From a bacterium (GTDB lineage Bacteria; Hydrogenedentota; Hydrogenedentia; Hydrogenedentiales; SLHB01), in NCBI GenBank assembly GCA_024231375.1, contig JAAEQP010000257.1, positions 1 to 12,054 of the forward strand: 12,054 bases of DNA. Direction: 5' to 3'. Position 1 is the first letter of the stretch. Every line of letters begins with the position of its first letter. Positions 1-7,982 of this stretch are shown one piece after another. The notes beneath the pieces were generated by a model. The model searched no databases, had not been told where the DNA came from, and was given only the letters and a program-made list of their open reading frames with translations. The position numbers were made by a program, and so were the translations under genes.

Positions 1-51
1 GCCGCAGTCCGGCACCTCGCGTGCAGCACTCTCGAGAAAAGGAGCGGAAAC

Positions 52-110
52 GCCGGGACTGACCCCAGCGAAGTCCGCCGTAGGCGGACGAAGACGGGTC
101 TGTCCCTGGC
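52..110. repeat. REP-like nested palindromic element
   Basis: Outer arms GGGACTGACCC (55-65) and GGGTCTGTCCC (96-106) are reverse complements with one mismatch, and flanking GCC (52-54) and GGC (108-110) extend the pairing past a one-base bulge. Inside is a perfect 7-bp stem, GTCCGCC (73-79) and GGCGGAC (83-89), with a GTA loop. A GGGACNGACCC-type outer arm around an inner GC-rich hairpin resembles REP elements mobilised by RAYT (Y1_Tnp, IS200-like) transposases; I rely on family recall here and no transposase lies in the window. There is no T-tract, so it is not an ordinary intrinsic terminator. Confidence 0.6.
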
Positions 111-219
111 CTTTTCGCGGGCTGCGCGCCAAGGCCGAGACTTCTTCACCAGCTCCGCCGTGTCGCGGTGCCCCGATCTATACTCAATCCGGGCGCGATT
201 CACACGCTCCCGAGAGAAC

Positions 220-248
220 GTGACCTGACGGCGGGCGATTCCTATAAT
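220..248 (+). promoter_or_regulatory. Sigma70-type promoter of the hydrolase gene
   Basis: A perfect TATAAT at 243-248 is preceded, at a 17-base spacer, by GTGACC (220-225), which keeps the central TGAC of the TTGACA consensus. Transcription would start near 255, leaving a leader of about 30 bases before the start codon. Confidence 0.6.
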
Positions 249-283
249 GGCAGAAGAGGTGTACGGCCCGAACCAGGGGGGAC

Positions 284-1378
284 ATGATGAGGCGATCTGC
301 AATCGTGATAGTGGCACTTGCCATGGCGCTTGTTGGCGGGGTGGCTGCGCAGGAGGAGGAAACCATGGATCGCAACAGCCTGGTGTACGACTACTTCCAG
401 CGGTCGGCCGACGAGGTAGCGCCCAAGCTCGCCTGGAACGCCAAGACGCCGGCCGAACACGAGGCGTGGCGCACACAGTTCGACGCCAAGCTCCGTGAAT
501 TGGTCGGCCGCATGCCGAATCCGGTGCCTCTGGCCGTGGAGTGGGCCGAAGAAACGGAGACTGACCTCTTCACCCGGCGCAAGGTCTACATCCAATCTGA
601 GAAAGACTACTGGGTGCCGGCCTACTACTTCGTGCCCAAGAACATCACCGGCAAGCGTCCGGCGGTGATCTGTCTGCACGGTCACAGCGGCATCATCCCC
701 TACATCCGCGAAGGCACCGAAAAGGAACGCGAAAAGAGCCGCGACCATGCGCTGGACTACGCCGTGTATATGGCCGAACACGGATATGTGACCCTGGCCG
801 TCGTACAACGGGGCTGGAACGAAACACGGAACGAGAAACCTCATAGCTGCCATCGAGTTACCATGGATTCGTTTCTCATCGGCATGACACCTGTGGGATT
901 GCGGTGCTGGGACGCCATGCGCTGCCTGGATTTCCTCGAAGGACGAGATGAGGTGGATGCGGACCGCATCGGCGCCGCGGGGTTGTCCGGAGGCGGCACC
1001 ACGACCCTGTTCTTCACGGCCCTGGAGCCGCGCGTGAAACTGGCCATGGTGGCGGGGTACTTCTGCACGTTCCGCGACTCCATATTCACCATTCACCACT
1101 GCATCTGCAACTGCGTGCCCCACATCATGGAATGGGGCGAAATGAGCGACGTGGGCGCGTTGATCGCCCCTCGACCCTGCCTCATGATCAGTGGCGATGA
1201 AGACCGCATCTTCCCCATCGATGCCACAAAACGGGCCTACGCCGACCTGGCCAAGACGTACAAGGTGCTGGGCGCCTCCGAGGAGCTTGACAGTGATTTC
1301 TTCGAGGGGGAGCACCAGTGGAGCAACCGTAAGTCCTTGGCATTCCTGGAGAAACACTTCGGAGCCTTGTCGGAATAG
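284..1378 (+). CDS. Secreted alpha/beta hydrolase, acetyl-xylan-esterase/dienelactone-hydrolase-like
   Basis: A predicted exported serine hydrolase of 364 residues, probably a carbohydrate esterase acting in the periplasm; the substrate is unknown. Residues 1-22 form a signal peptide (MMRR, a hydrophobic core, then VAA before QEEE). The alpha/beta-hydrolase fold shows strand-plus-oxyanion motif CLHGHSG (130-136), nucleophile elbow GLSGGG (233-238, Ser235), acid region SGDEDRIFP (303-311, Asp305 or Asp307) and catalytic His344 in EGEHQW. The Cys/His-rich HHCICNCVPH (271-280) followed by GALIAPRP resembles a conserved stretch of Abhydrolase_7/AXE-like proteins as I recall them. ATG codons lie at 284 and 287. 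The AGGGGGGA ribosome site (275-282) almost touches the first, so 287 may be the true start. Its own promoter lies upstream and the gene ends 89 bases before ppk1. Family call is firm, substrate is not. Confidence 0.88.
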   Translation: MMRRSAIVIVALAMALVGGVAAQEEETMDRNSLVYDYFQRSADEVAPKLAWNAKTPAEHEAWRTQFDAKLRELVGRMPNPVPLAVEWAEETETDLFTRRKVYIQSEKDYWVPAYYFVPKNITGKRPAVICLHGHSGIIPYIREGTEKEREKSRDHALDYAVYMAEHGYVTLAVVQRGWNETRNEKPHSCHRVTMDSFLIGMTPVGLRCWDAMRCLDFLEGRDEVDADRIGAAGLSGGGTTTLFFTALEPRVKLAMVAGYFCTFRDSIFTIHHCICNCVPHIMEWGEMSDVGALIAPRPCLMISGDEDRIFPIDATKRAYADLAKTYKVLGASEELDSDFFEGEHQWSNRKSLAFLEKHFGALSE

Positions 1379-1450
1379 CCGCTGGGAACGCATCCCCAAG
1401 GCGGCCCTTTCCGTCGCGTTGTGTTAGGGCGTGCAGGCTGCGTCAACTTT

Positions 1451-1459
1451 TGCTATAGT
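1451..1459 (+). promoter_or_regulatory. Extended -10 promoter driving a leaderless ppk1 transcript
   Basis: TGCTATAGT reads as an extended -10 (TG, one base, then TATAGT at 1454-1459). No -35-like hexamer sits 15-18 bases upstream, which extended -10 promoters do not need. Only eight bases separate the -10 from the ppk1 ATG, so the expected transcription start (about 1466-1468) falls on or next to the start codon. Confidence 0.55.
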
Positions 1460-1467
1460 CTTCTGTT

Positions 1468-3492
1468 ATGAAAAACATCTTCCAGATCCGCGAGGTGTCG
1501 GCCCTTTCGTTTAACGAGCGGGTTCTCCAGGAAGCGGAGGATACCCGCAATCCTCTCATGGAACGGCTGAAATTCCTCGGGATCTTCTCGTCGAACATGG
1601 ACGAGTTCTTCAAGGTGCGCGTGGCCAGCATCCACCGCCGCATCGAGTTGGGCAAGAAAGGCATGGATGCCGTCCTCGAGGCCGTTGGCGAACGTGCGCG
1701 CCACTTGGACGAACGGTTTCAGAAAGCCTACGCGGACATCACGGCCGGTCTCGCCGACGAGGGCATCCGCATCCTTACGGAACGCGATGTCGAAAGCTAC
1801 TCGAGCCACCTTGCCGATTGGGTGACCGACTACTTCCGGACGCGTGTGCTGCCGTTCCTCGTGCCCATCATCCTCCACAAAGGATTCCCCTTTCCCCAGT
1901 TGACGGACAGCGCCCTGTATTTCGGTGTCAAGATGTGGGGGTCGAAGCCGCGGTACGCAATCCTCGAAATCCCTTCCGATCTTCCTCGGTTTGTGGAATT
2001 GCCCAACGGCTGCATCATGTACATCGACGACGTCATTCGGCACTCGCTGAACGAGGTCTTCTACATCTTCGATTACGATCAGATCGAGGCCTACGAGTTC
2101 AAGATCTCGCGCGACGCCGAGCTGGACATCGACAACGATTTCTCCGAAGGATACGTCCGCAAGATGGAGAAGGTCTTGCAGCAACGCAAAGGCGGGCGGC
2201 CCACCCGGCTCGTGACGGACGCCACCATCCCACCGGGGTTGCGGAAGCTGTTGGTGAAGGAACTCAATATCGGCTCCAGCGACACGGTCATCACGGGCGG
2301 CCGTTATCACAACATGAAAGATCTCATGCGGTTCCCGAGTCAGCGCAAAGACCTTGTGTTCGAGACGATGGAGACATCGCCCCACCCCGTGCTCGACCGC
2401 GACCGCAGTCCCATGTACGACACCATCCTCCAGCAGGATGTGCTCGTCACCTATCCCTACCAGTCCTTCGACCATGTCATCCGCCTCCTGCGCGAGGCCG
2501 CCATCGACCCGGCCGTCGAAGAGATCAAGATGACGCTGTACAGGACCGCGCGCGCGTCCCAAGTCGTGAACACGCTCGTGAACGCCGCCCGCAACGGGAA
2601 ACGGGTGTTCGTGTCCATCGAGTTGCAGGCGCGGTTCGACGAGGCGAACAACATCGAAATGGCCGAGCGACTGATCGAGGCCGGCGTGAAGGTGGCCTAC
2701 GGCGTGCCGCCACGCAAGGTCCACGCGAAACTGCTATACATTCGCAAGAAGGACAGCCAGATCATCGGCCTGTCCACCGGCAACTACAACGAAGTCACGG
2801 GCAGATTGTACGTGGACAGCATTCTGATGACGGCCGACAAGCGCCTGGCGGTCGAGGTGGCGCGCGTATTCGATTTCCTGGCCACCGCCGCCAAGACCCA
2901 GACCTTCGACCTGCCCAAGTTTAAGCACCTCATGGTGTCTCCGTTCAACTCGCGCCGCGCCATCATGGCCGAACTGAACAAGGAAAAGGCCAAGGGCGAA
3001 GACGGCTACGTGCTGATGAAGGTAAACCATCTGACCGACAAGAAGGTCATTCGCCGAATCCGCGAAGCCGCCAACGCCGGTGTCCAGATGGACCTCGTCG
3101 TCCGCACTACCTACGCCTTGCGGCCCCATCCCAACATCCGGGCCATTTCGATCCTAGACCGCTACCTTGAGCACCAGCGCGTGTACGTTTTCGGCAAAGG
3201 CGAAGACCGGCGCGTGTACATGGGGTCGGCCGATCTGATGGAACGCAATCTGGACTGGCGTGTCGAGGTGGCGTTTCCCATCTATTCGGAGGAACTCAAG
3301 CAGCAGGTCGTCGACATGATGGAGTTGCAGGTCGCCGACACCTACAAGGCAAGGGTGTTGGACGAGACGCAGCAGAACGAGTACGTGTCGGCCGGAAGAG
3401 CCCGCAGCAAGCGTGTGCAGTACGAAACCCACCACTACCATGCGCGTATGTTCTGTCAGGCCGACAAGGCAGCACCCACCCCGACGCCTTGA
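1468..3492 (+). CDS. ppk1: Polyphosphate kinase PPK1
   Basis: Reversibly transfers the ATP gamma-phosphate to inorganic polyphosphate; 674 residues, slightly short for the family (about 690-730). The N domain carries FNERVLQEAED (15-25) and FSSNMDEFFKVRVA (40-53). The catalytic domains keep YPYQSFDHVIRLLREAA (329-345), TLYRT (Arg359) and ELQARFDE (Arg389), equivalents of the E. coli metal/phosphate-binding arginines, then KVHAKL with His419 as the likely autophosphorylated histidine and STGNYNEVTGRLYVD (436-450). A second conserved histidine is His569 in LEHQR, followed by ADLMERNLDWRVE. The usual RG..CLRPG loop before it is replaced by RTTYALRPHPN (546-556) and shortened, so this is a divergent PPK1 with its key residues intact. 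The start is fixed: an in-frame TAG lies at 1456-1458 with no other start codon between. No Shine-Dalgarno sequence precedes the ATG. Confidence 0.96.
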   Translation: MKNIFQIREVSALSFNERVLQEAEDTRNPLMERLKFLGIFSSNMDEFFKVRVASIHRRIELGKKGMDAVLEAVGERARHLDERFQKAYADITAGLADEGIRILTERDVESYSSHLADWVTDYFRTRVLPFLVPIILHKGFPFPQLTDSALYFGVKMWGSKPRYAILEIPSDLPRFVELPNGCIMYIDDVIRHSLNEVFYIFDYDQIEAYEFKISRDAELDIDNDFSEGYVRKMEKVLQQRKGGRPTRLVTDATIPPGLRKLLVKELNIGSSDTVITGGRYHNMKDLMRFPSQRKDLVFETMETSPHPVLDRDRSPMYDTILQQDVLVTYPYQSFDHVIRLLREAAIDPAVEEIKMTLYRTARASQVVNTLVNAARNGKRVFVSIELQARFDEANNIEMAERLIEAGVKVAYGVPPRKVHAKLLYIRKKDSQIIGLSTGNYNEVTGRLYVDSILMTADKRLAVEVARVFDFLATAAKTQTFDLPKFKHLMVSPFNSRRAIMAELNKEKAKGEDGYVLMKVNHLTDKKVIRRIREAANAGVQMDLVVRTTYALRPHPNIRAISILDRYLEHQRVYVFGKGEDRRVYMGSADLMERNLDWRVEVAFPIYSEELKQQVVDMMELQVADTYKARVLDETQQNEYVSAGRARSKRVQYETHHYHARMFCQADKAAPTPTP

Positions 3493-3594
3493 CCGGGGGC
3501 GAACGTCGACACGAATGCGGTCCTCATCCGTGCAACGCGGTCACTTCCCGGCATGTGAAGGGGCGTACCGGAGTCTACTCCACACCAAGTGTGC

Positions 3595-3617
3595 CACCCG
3601 CAACACTGTTGTGGGTG
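3595..3617 (+). other. Strong hairpin downstream of ppk1
   Basis: CACCCGCAAC and GTTGTGGGTG form a 10-bp stem with one G-U wobble and an ACT loop. It could mark the ppk1 transcript end, but the following bases (TCTTCAGG) are not a U-tract, so I do not call it a terminator. Confidence 0.4.
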
Positions 3618-3798
3618 TCTTCAGGCTACGGGATGGTGGCCCATCGTGAACCCGGGTCCTTAAGCTGCCGCTTGAGGGTGGCACGCCTCACGAGACCACA
3701 TTGCCACGACGGTCCCGCTAGGTGCGATTGCCTTGGGCAATGTGAGCATTCGGTGTCCCTCGCAGGCCTTGGCGGCGGTGAAAGTCGGCGCGTGATGG

Positions 3799-3807
3799 TG
3801 TTACAAT
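3799..3807 (+). promoter_or_regulatory. Extended -10 promoter of rel
   Basis: TGTTACAAT fits an extended -10: TG at 3799-3800, one base, then TACAAT at 3802-3807. The hexamer 17 bases upstream (TGAAAG, 3779-3784) is a poor -35. The predicted start near 3814 gives a leader of about 76 bases before the rel ATG. The same TGn architecture is seen before ppk1. Confidence 0.45.
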
Positions 3808-3889
3808 GATTGGATACCTGGAAGGGACCAGGGACCGTTTTCTGCACGTCATGGCTCGCGCGAGTGTATGACAAGGAGACAGAACCCGG

Positions 3890-5905
3890 ATGCGGACCCA
3901 ATTCGCAAAACTCCTGAAGCAACTCCGAAAGAATTCGCCCAAGGCGGACATCGAACTCGTGCGAAAGGCCTACCGTCAGGCCAATGAAGCGCACAAGGGC
4001 GTCCTGCGCGAATCCGGGGAGCCCTATGTCTCTCACTGCATAGCGGTTGCGCGGGTCCTGGCCCAGTTGAACCTCGATACCACCACCATCGCGGCCGGTC
4101 TGCTTCACGACGTGGTGGAGGACACTCGCGTCAGCCGCAAGGAGCTTGCGGCCGAGTTTGGCGAAGAAATCGCCTACCTTGTCGATGGTGTGAGCAAGAT
4201 CAAGACCATGAAGTGGAGCTCCACGAACATCCAGCAGGAGAAGCAGGCGGCCAATCTGCGCAAAATGCTCGTGGCCACCGCCGAGGATGTCCGCGTGATC
4301 CTCATCAAGTTGGCGGATCGCCTCCACAACATGCGGACCATCGAGTTCCTCAAAGAGCGGGAGCGGGTGGAACGGATCTGTAGGGAGACGCTGGAAATCT
4401 ACGCGCCCCTCGCGCATCGTCTTGGTATCGCGAACTGGAAGTGGGAACTCGAAGACCACGCGTTTCATCATCTTCATCCGGCCGAGTATCGCGCCATGGC
4501 TGCTCAAGTCTCCATGAAACGACGCGAGCGCGAGGCGTGGCTCGAACAGACGATCCAGTTTCTCGATGAACGCCTCGGCGAAGCGGAGGTCGCGGCGCGT
4601 GTCATCGGGCGCCCCAAACACCTGTTCAGCATCTACCAGAAGATGGTGCAGCAGGGTAAGGACTTCGACCAGGTCTTGGACGTGCTGGCGGTGCGCATCA
4701 TCACCCAGACGGTGTCGGGATGCTACAACGCCCTCGGCGTCGTGCATCACGTTTGGATGCCTGTGCCTGGGCGCTTCAAAGACTACATCGCCATGCCCAA
4801 GGTCAACATGTACCAGTCCATACACACGACGGTCATGCGCGAAAACGGCGTACCCCTCGAAGTGCAGATCCGGACCGAAGAGATGGATCGGACCGCGCGG
4901 GACGGCATCGCGGCGCACTGGATGTACAAGGAAGGCGACCAGGACGCGAAACTCGACCAACGGCTTCAGTGGTTGCGGCAGATGTACGAGTGGCTGCAGG
5001 ACGCACATGCGCCGGACGAATTGCTGGACAGCGTGCGCCGGGACGTCAGTTCGTCGGACGTGTATGTGTTTACTCCCAAGGGTGAGGTGAAGGAGTTGCC
5101 GGAAGGCGCGACCCCCCTCGACCTGGCCTATTGCATTCACTCCGACGTGGGGCATCAGTGCATCGGCGCCCGGGTGAACGCCCGCATGGTGCCGCTTCGC
5201 TACAACCTGCAGACCGGCGACGTGGTCGAGATTCTGACCGCCAGAAGCCAGACGCCCCATCTGGATTGGTTGGAGATCTGTATCACGGGCAGGGCACGAA
5301 CGCGTATCCGTCAGCGGCTGCGCGAGTTGGGAGAATTGGAGTCCCTCGACAGCCAGCTCAAGAAGGACGTAGCCGAGGTCGTCACGCCCCAGAAGCAGCG
5401 CAAACGCGAGCGTCCGGTGGCCGAAGTGGACGATGCCACCCGTGAGAAGTTGGTCCGTGTGGAAGGGACCAAAGGCGTTCAGGTGATGTTCGCCAAGTGC
5501 TGCAACCCCATGCCAGGCCAGCCGATTCTGGGGTACGTCACCAAGAACCCCGGCATCACGATCCATCGCGCCGACTGCAACAACTTCGCCATTACGAAAC
5601 GCGATCCGGCACGCATCATCGGGGCATCGTGGGCGGGCGACGAGATTCTCGAGATGGGGTTGCGCGTGTCTACGGGACAGCGCCCCAATCTACTGGCCGA
5701 CATCACAAACTCCATGCGGCCCATGAACATCAGCATTACCAGCGCCCGCTACCTGCCCGACAAAGACGGCAAGAGCCTGTTCGAGTTCATATTCGAAGCC
5801 CCTGACGAAGAGAGTGCGAAGCGTGTGGCGGCCACTATCCGGCGCGTATCGGGCGTTACCAATGTCGTATCCGTGCCCGCAAAACAGTTGGCAGGGAAGA
5901 AGTAG
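3890..5905 (+). CDS. rel: Bifunctional (p)ppGpp synthetase/hydrolase, RelA/SpoT family
   Basis: Makes and degrades the stringent-response alarmone (p)ppGpp; cytoplasmic and ribosome-associated; 671 residues. The HD hydrolase domain is intact: His49 in YVSHC, His73-Asp74 in LLHDVVEDT and Asp143 in KLADRLHNMRT. The synthetase has GRPKHLFSIYQKM (240-252), the catalytic Asp264 in DVLAVRII, GRFKDYIAMPK (294-304) and Glu324 in LEVQIRT. The RFKD signature is the RxKD type typical of bifunctional Rel/SpoT rather than monofunctional RelA. The substrate loop reads VNMYQSIHTT where PNGYQSLHTT or PNLYQSLHTT is usual. A TGS domain (388-450), a helical linker, a Cys/His segment (Cys537, Cys538, His559, Cys563) and a C-terminal ACT domain (about 585-665) complete the long-Rel layout. 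AAGGAG at 3873-3878 supports the ATG. uvrB starts 18 bases after the stop, implying co-transcription. Confidence 0.97.
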   Translation: MRTQFAKLLKQLRKNSPKADIELVRKAYRQANEAHKGVLRESGEPYVSHCIAVARVLAQLNLDTTTIAAGLLHDVVEDTRVSRKELAAEFGEEIAYLVDGVSKIKTMKWSSTNIQQEKQAANLRKMLVATAEDVRVILIKLADRLHNMRTIEFLKERERVERICRETLEIYAPLAHRLGIANWKWELEDHAFHHLHPAEYRAMAAQVSMKRREREAWLEQTIQFLDERLGEAEVAARVIGRPKHLFSIYQKMVQQGKDFDQVLDVLAVRIITQTVSGCYNALGVVHHVWMPVPGRFKDYIAMPKVNMYQSIHTTVMRENGVPLEVQIRTEEMDRTARDGIAAHWMYKEGDQDAKLDQRLQWLRQMYEWLQDAHAPDELLDSVRRDVSSSDVYVFTPKGEVKELPEGATPLDLAYCIHSDVGHQCIGARVNARMVPLRYNLQTGDVVEILTARSQTPHLDWLEICITGRARTRIRQRLRELGELESLDSQLKKDVAEVVTPQKQRKRERPVAEVDDATREKLVRVEGTKGVQVMFAKCCNPMPGQPILGYVTKNPGITIHRADCNNFAITKRDPARIIGASWAGDEILEMGLRVSTGQRPNLLADITNSMRPMNISITSARYLPDKDGKSLFEFIFEAPDEESAKRVAATIRRVSGVTNVVSVPAKQLAGKK

Positions 5906-5923
5906 CCCGCCGGGGAGCGAGCG

Positions 5924-7924
5924 GTGATGGAACGGTTCGAACTGGTCACCACATTCAAGCCCGAGGGCGATCAGCCCGCGGCCATCGGCGACATTTCCGC
6001 CAATCTCGACGACGGTGTCCGGCACGAGGTGCTCCTCGGCGTGACTGGTTCCGGCAAGACGTTTACCGTCGCCAATGTTGTGGCGAAGGTGAACCGTCCG
6101 GCCCTGGTCATCGCCCCCAACAAAATTCTCGCGGCCCAATTGTACTCCGAGTTCAAGGACCTCTTTCCCAACAACGCGGTCGAGTACTTCGTCAGCTACT
6201 ACGACTACTACCAACCCGAGGCCTATCTCCCCACCACGGACACCTACATCGAGAAGGACGCCTCCGTCAACGACGAAATCGACAAGATGCGCCATGCCGC
6301 CACGCGGTCGCTGCTCACACGCCGCGACGTCCTGATCGTGGCCAGTGTCTCGTGCATCTACGGCATCGGGTCGCCCGAAACCTACCAGCAGATGCGGGTC
6401 GAATTTTCGCCCGGCGACGAACTGCCCCGCGATGATCTCATCGCCGGACTGGTGGCCATGCAGTACGCCCGGAACGACGTCGACTTTCATCGTGGCACGT
6501 TTCGCGTGCGTGGCGACATCGTCGACGTGTTCCCCTCGCACGAAGCGTCCACGGCGCTACGCATCGAGTACTTCGGCGACGAGATCGAATCGGTCCAGGA
6601 AATCGACCCGCTCCGCGGCACGGTGTTCCGATCCTTGCGGCGCGTGGCCATCTACCCGGGCTCCCACTACGCCACCACGGCCGAGAATCTCGAGCGATCC
6701 ATCGCTGCCATCGAATTGGAACTCGCCGAGCGCGAGAAGGAGTTCCACGACATTGGCAAGTTGATCGAGGAACAGCGTATCGGCCAGCGCACACGGTTCG
6801 ACATGGAGATGATGCGCGAAATCGGATACTGCAACGGCATCGAGAACTATTCGCGCCATCTGGACGGTCGCATGCCCGGCGAACCGCCGTTCACCCTCCT
6901 CGACTACTTCCCCGACGACTACCTGCTCGTCATCGACGAGAGCCACATCACCGTGCCCCAGATCGGCGCCATGTACAAAGGCGACCGGTCGCGCAAGGAG
7001 AAGCTGGTCGACTACGGGTTCCGGCTCCCGTGCGCCAAGGACAACCGCCCCCTCCAGTTCGAGGAGTTCCAGCAACGGGCTGGGCAATGCATCTATGTGA
7101 GCGCTACCCCCGGCGCCTACGAGCTTGAGGCGAGCGAGGGGCTCATCGTGGAACAGGTCGTTCGGCCCACGGGTCTCGTCGACCCCGAAGTCGAGATCCG
7201 ACCCGCCACGAATCAGGTCGACGATCTGCTCGACGAGATCCGCACCATCGTGACCAAGAACGAGCGCGTCCTGGTCACGACCCTCACCAAACGGATGGCC
7301 GAGGACTTGACCGCCTACCTCCGGGACCTGCAAGTGCGCGTTCGCTACATGCATTCCGATGTGGAGACCCTGGAACGCATTGAGTTGATTCGCGCCCTGC
7401 GGCAAGGCGAGTACGACGTGCTCGTCGGCATCAACCTGCTCCGGGAGGGACTGGACCTGCCGGAAGTGTCGCTCGTGGCGATACTCGATGCTGACAAGGA
7501 AGGGTTTCTGCGATCCGACCGCAGTCTTATCCAGACCTGTGGCCGGGCCGCGCGCAACGTCAACGGCCGGGTCATCATGTACGCCGACAGGACCACCGGT
7601 TCCATGGCCCGCGCCCTCGACGAGATGAGCCGTCGACGCACCAAGCAATTCGCCTACAACAAACAGCACAACATCACGCCGCGAACCGTCCAGAAGGCCA
7701 TTAGCGACATCCTCGGCAGCGTCTACGAGCGCGACTACGTGACCGTGCCCATGGCGGCCGAGGAGGAGGCCCTCTACACGCCCACCTTCAACATCGAGAA
7801 GACAATCCGCGACCTCAAGAAGCAGATGAAGAAGGCCGCCGACAAGATGGATTTCGAGAAAGCCGCCGAATACCGTGACCGCATCCTCGCCTTGGAGCGA
7901 CGGCAAATCGAAGAAGGGTTGTGA
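5924..7924 (+). CDS. uvrB: Excinuclease ABC subunit UvrB
   Basis: DNA-damage recognition ATPase of nucleotide excision repair: UvrA loads it on the lesion and it then recruits UvrC. 666 residues, full family length. Walker A GVTGSGKT (39-46); damage-clamping beta-hairpin [16 protein letters not shown] (88-103) with its tyrosines; DEAD-like box DESH (338-341); helicase motifs YVSATPG (391-397), [15 protein letters not shown] (503-517) and QTCGRAARN (537-545); C-terminal UVR motif (about 625-658) that contacts UvrC. Motif VI has Cys where QTIGRAARN is usual, a mild substitution. The first start is GTG at 5924, directly followed by ATG at 5927. The GGGGAG-like site (5912-5916) lies 7 bases from the GTG and 10 from the ATG, so either is possible. 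It follows rel by 18 bases and ends convergent with the methyltransferase gene; uvrA and uvrC are not in the window. Confidence 0.98.
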   Translation: MMERFELVTTFKPEGDQPAAIGDISANLDDGVRHEVLLGVTGSGKTFTVANVVAKVNRPALVIAPNKILAAQLYSEFKDLFPNNAVEYFVSYYDYYQPEAYLPTTDTYIEKDASVNDEIDKMRHAATRSLLTRRDVLIVASVSCIYGIGSPETYQQMRVEFSPGDELPRDDLIAGLVAMQYARNDVDFHRGTFRVRGDIVDVFPSHEASTALRIEYFGDEIESVQEIDPLRGTVFRSLRRVAIYPGSHYATTAENLERSIAAIELELAEREKEFHDIGKLIEEQRIGQRTRFDMEMMREIGYCNGIENYSRHLDGRMPGEPPFTLLDYFPDDYLLVIDESHITVPQIGAMYKGDRSRKEKLVDYGFRLPCAKDNRPLQFEEFQQRAGQCIYVSATPGAYELEASEGLIVEQVVRPTGLVDPEVEIRPATNQVDDLLDEIRTIVTKNERVLVTTLTKRMAEDLTAYLRDLQVRVRYMHSDVETLERIELIRALRQGEYDVLVGINLLREGLDLPEVSLVAILDADKEGFLRSDRSLIQTCGRAARNVNGRVIMYADRTTGSMARALDEMSRRRTKQFAYNKQHNITPRTVQKAISDILGSVYERDYVTVPMAAEEEALYTPTFNIEKTIRDLKKQMKKAADKMDFEKAAEYRDRILALERRQIEEGL

Positions 7925-7982
7925 GTTCGGGCTGCCAAGTCCCCGGGAATTCCCGCCGCAGAGACCGCATGCAAACCCTCGC

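Larger units (their letters stand above)
1..283. other. Intergenic region at left edge, no convincing gene
   Basis: No credible coding sequence is visible. Two forward frames stay open from the window edge to about base 228, but they run straight through the palindrome at 52-110 and their translations are Arg/Ser-rich with no recognisable motif, so I read the openness as a GC-content effect. The stretch holds the palindromic element (52-110), a further small inverted repeat (GGCCTT at 108-113 against AAGGCC at 131-136), and the promoter of the downstream hydrolase at 220-248. An upstream gene, if any, ends outside the window. Confidence 0.6.
3493..3889. other. Structured intergenic region between ppk1 and rel
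   Basis: No gene is apparent in these 397 bases. The middle (3591-3744) is dense in inverted repeats, several sharing an arm. GTGCCACCC (3591-3599) is the perfect reverse complement of GGGTGGCAC (3676-3684), while CACCCGCAAC (3595-3604) can instead fold on GTTGTGGGTG (3608-3617) with a three-base loop and one G-U pair. CACATTGCC (3697-3705) and ATTGCC (3727-3732) both pair perfectly with the segment GGCAATGTG at 3736-3744. A short CCTGG/CCAGG hairpin (3817-3832) followed by TTTT lies in the expected rel leader. I recognise no tRNA, SRP RNA, RNase P or tmRNA core. It may be the ppk1 3' UTR, an unknown small RNA or a mobile repeat remnant. Confidence 0.5.

Noticed and set aside
1..228. 3' end of an upstream gene reading in from the window edge
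   Set aside because: The open frames pass through the palindromic element, lack any recognisable motif and look compositional.
1379..1450. Intrinsic terminator after the hydrolase gene
   Set aside because: Only a short GGGA/TCCC pairing is present, without a U-run.
3493..3889. A known structural RNA (tRNA, SRP RNA, tmRNA, RNase P, 6S) in the ppk1-rel gap
   Set aside because: I could not find the conserved cores of these RNAs by eye. A 6S-like fold cannot be excluded, but nothing specific supports it.
3626..5566. A very long open frame (about 646 codons) antisense to rel
   Set aside because: rel is unmistakable on the plus strand. The antisense translation is rich in His, Arg, Gly and Val with no known motif, as expected from GC-rich codon bias. 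Similar shadows lie opposite ppk1, uvrB and the hydrolase.
7944..7955. Palindrome CGGGAATTCCCG between uvrB and the methyltransferase as a bidirectional terminator
   Set aside because: As RNA it folds into only a 4-bp stem around AATT, and no T-tract follows on either strand.
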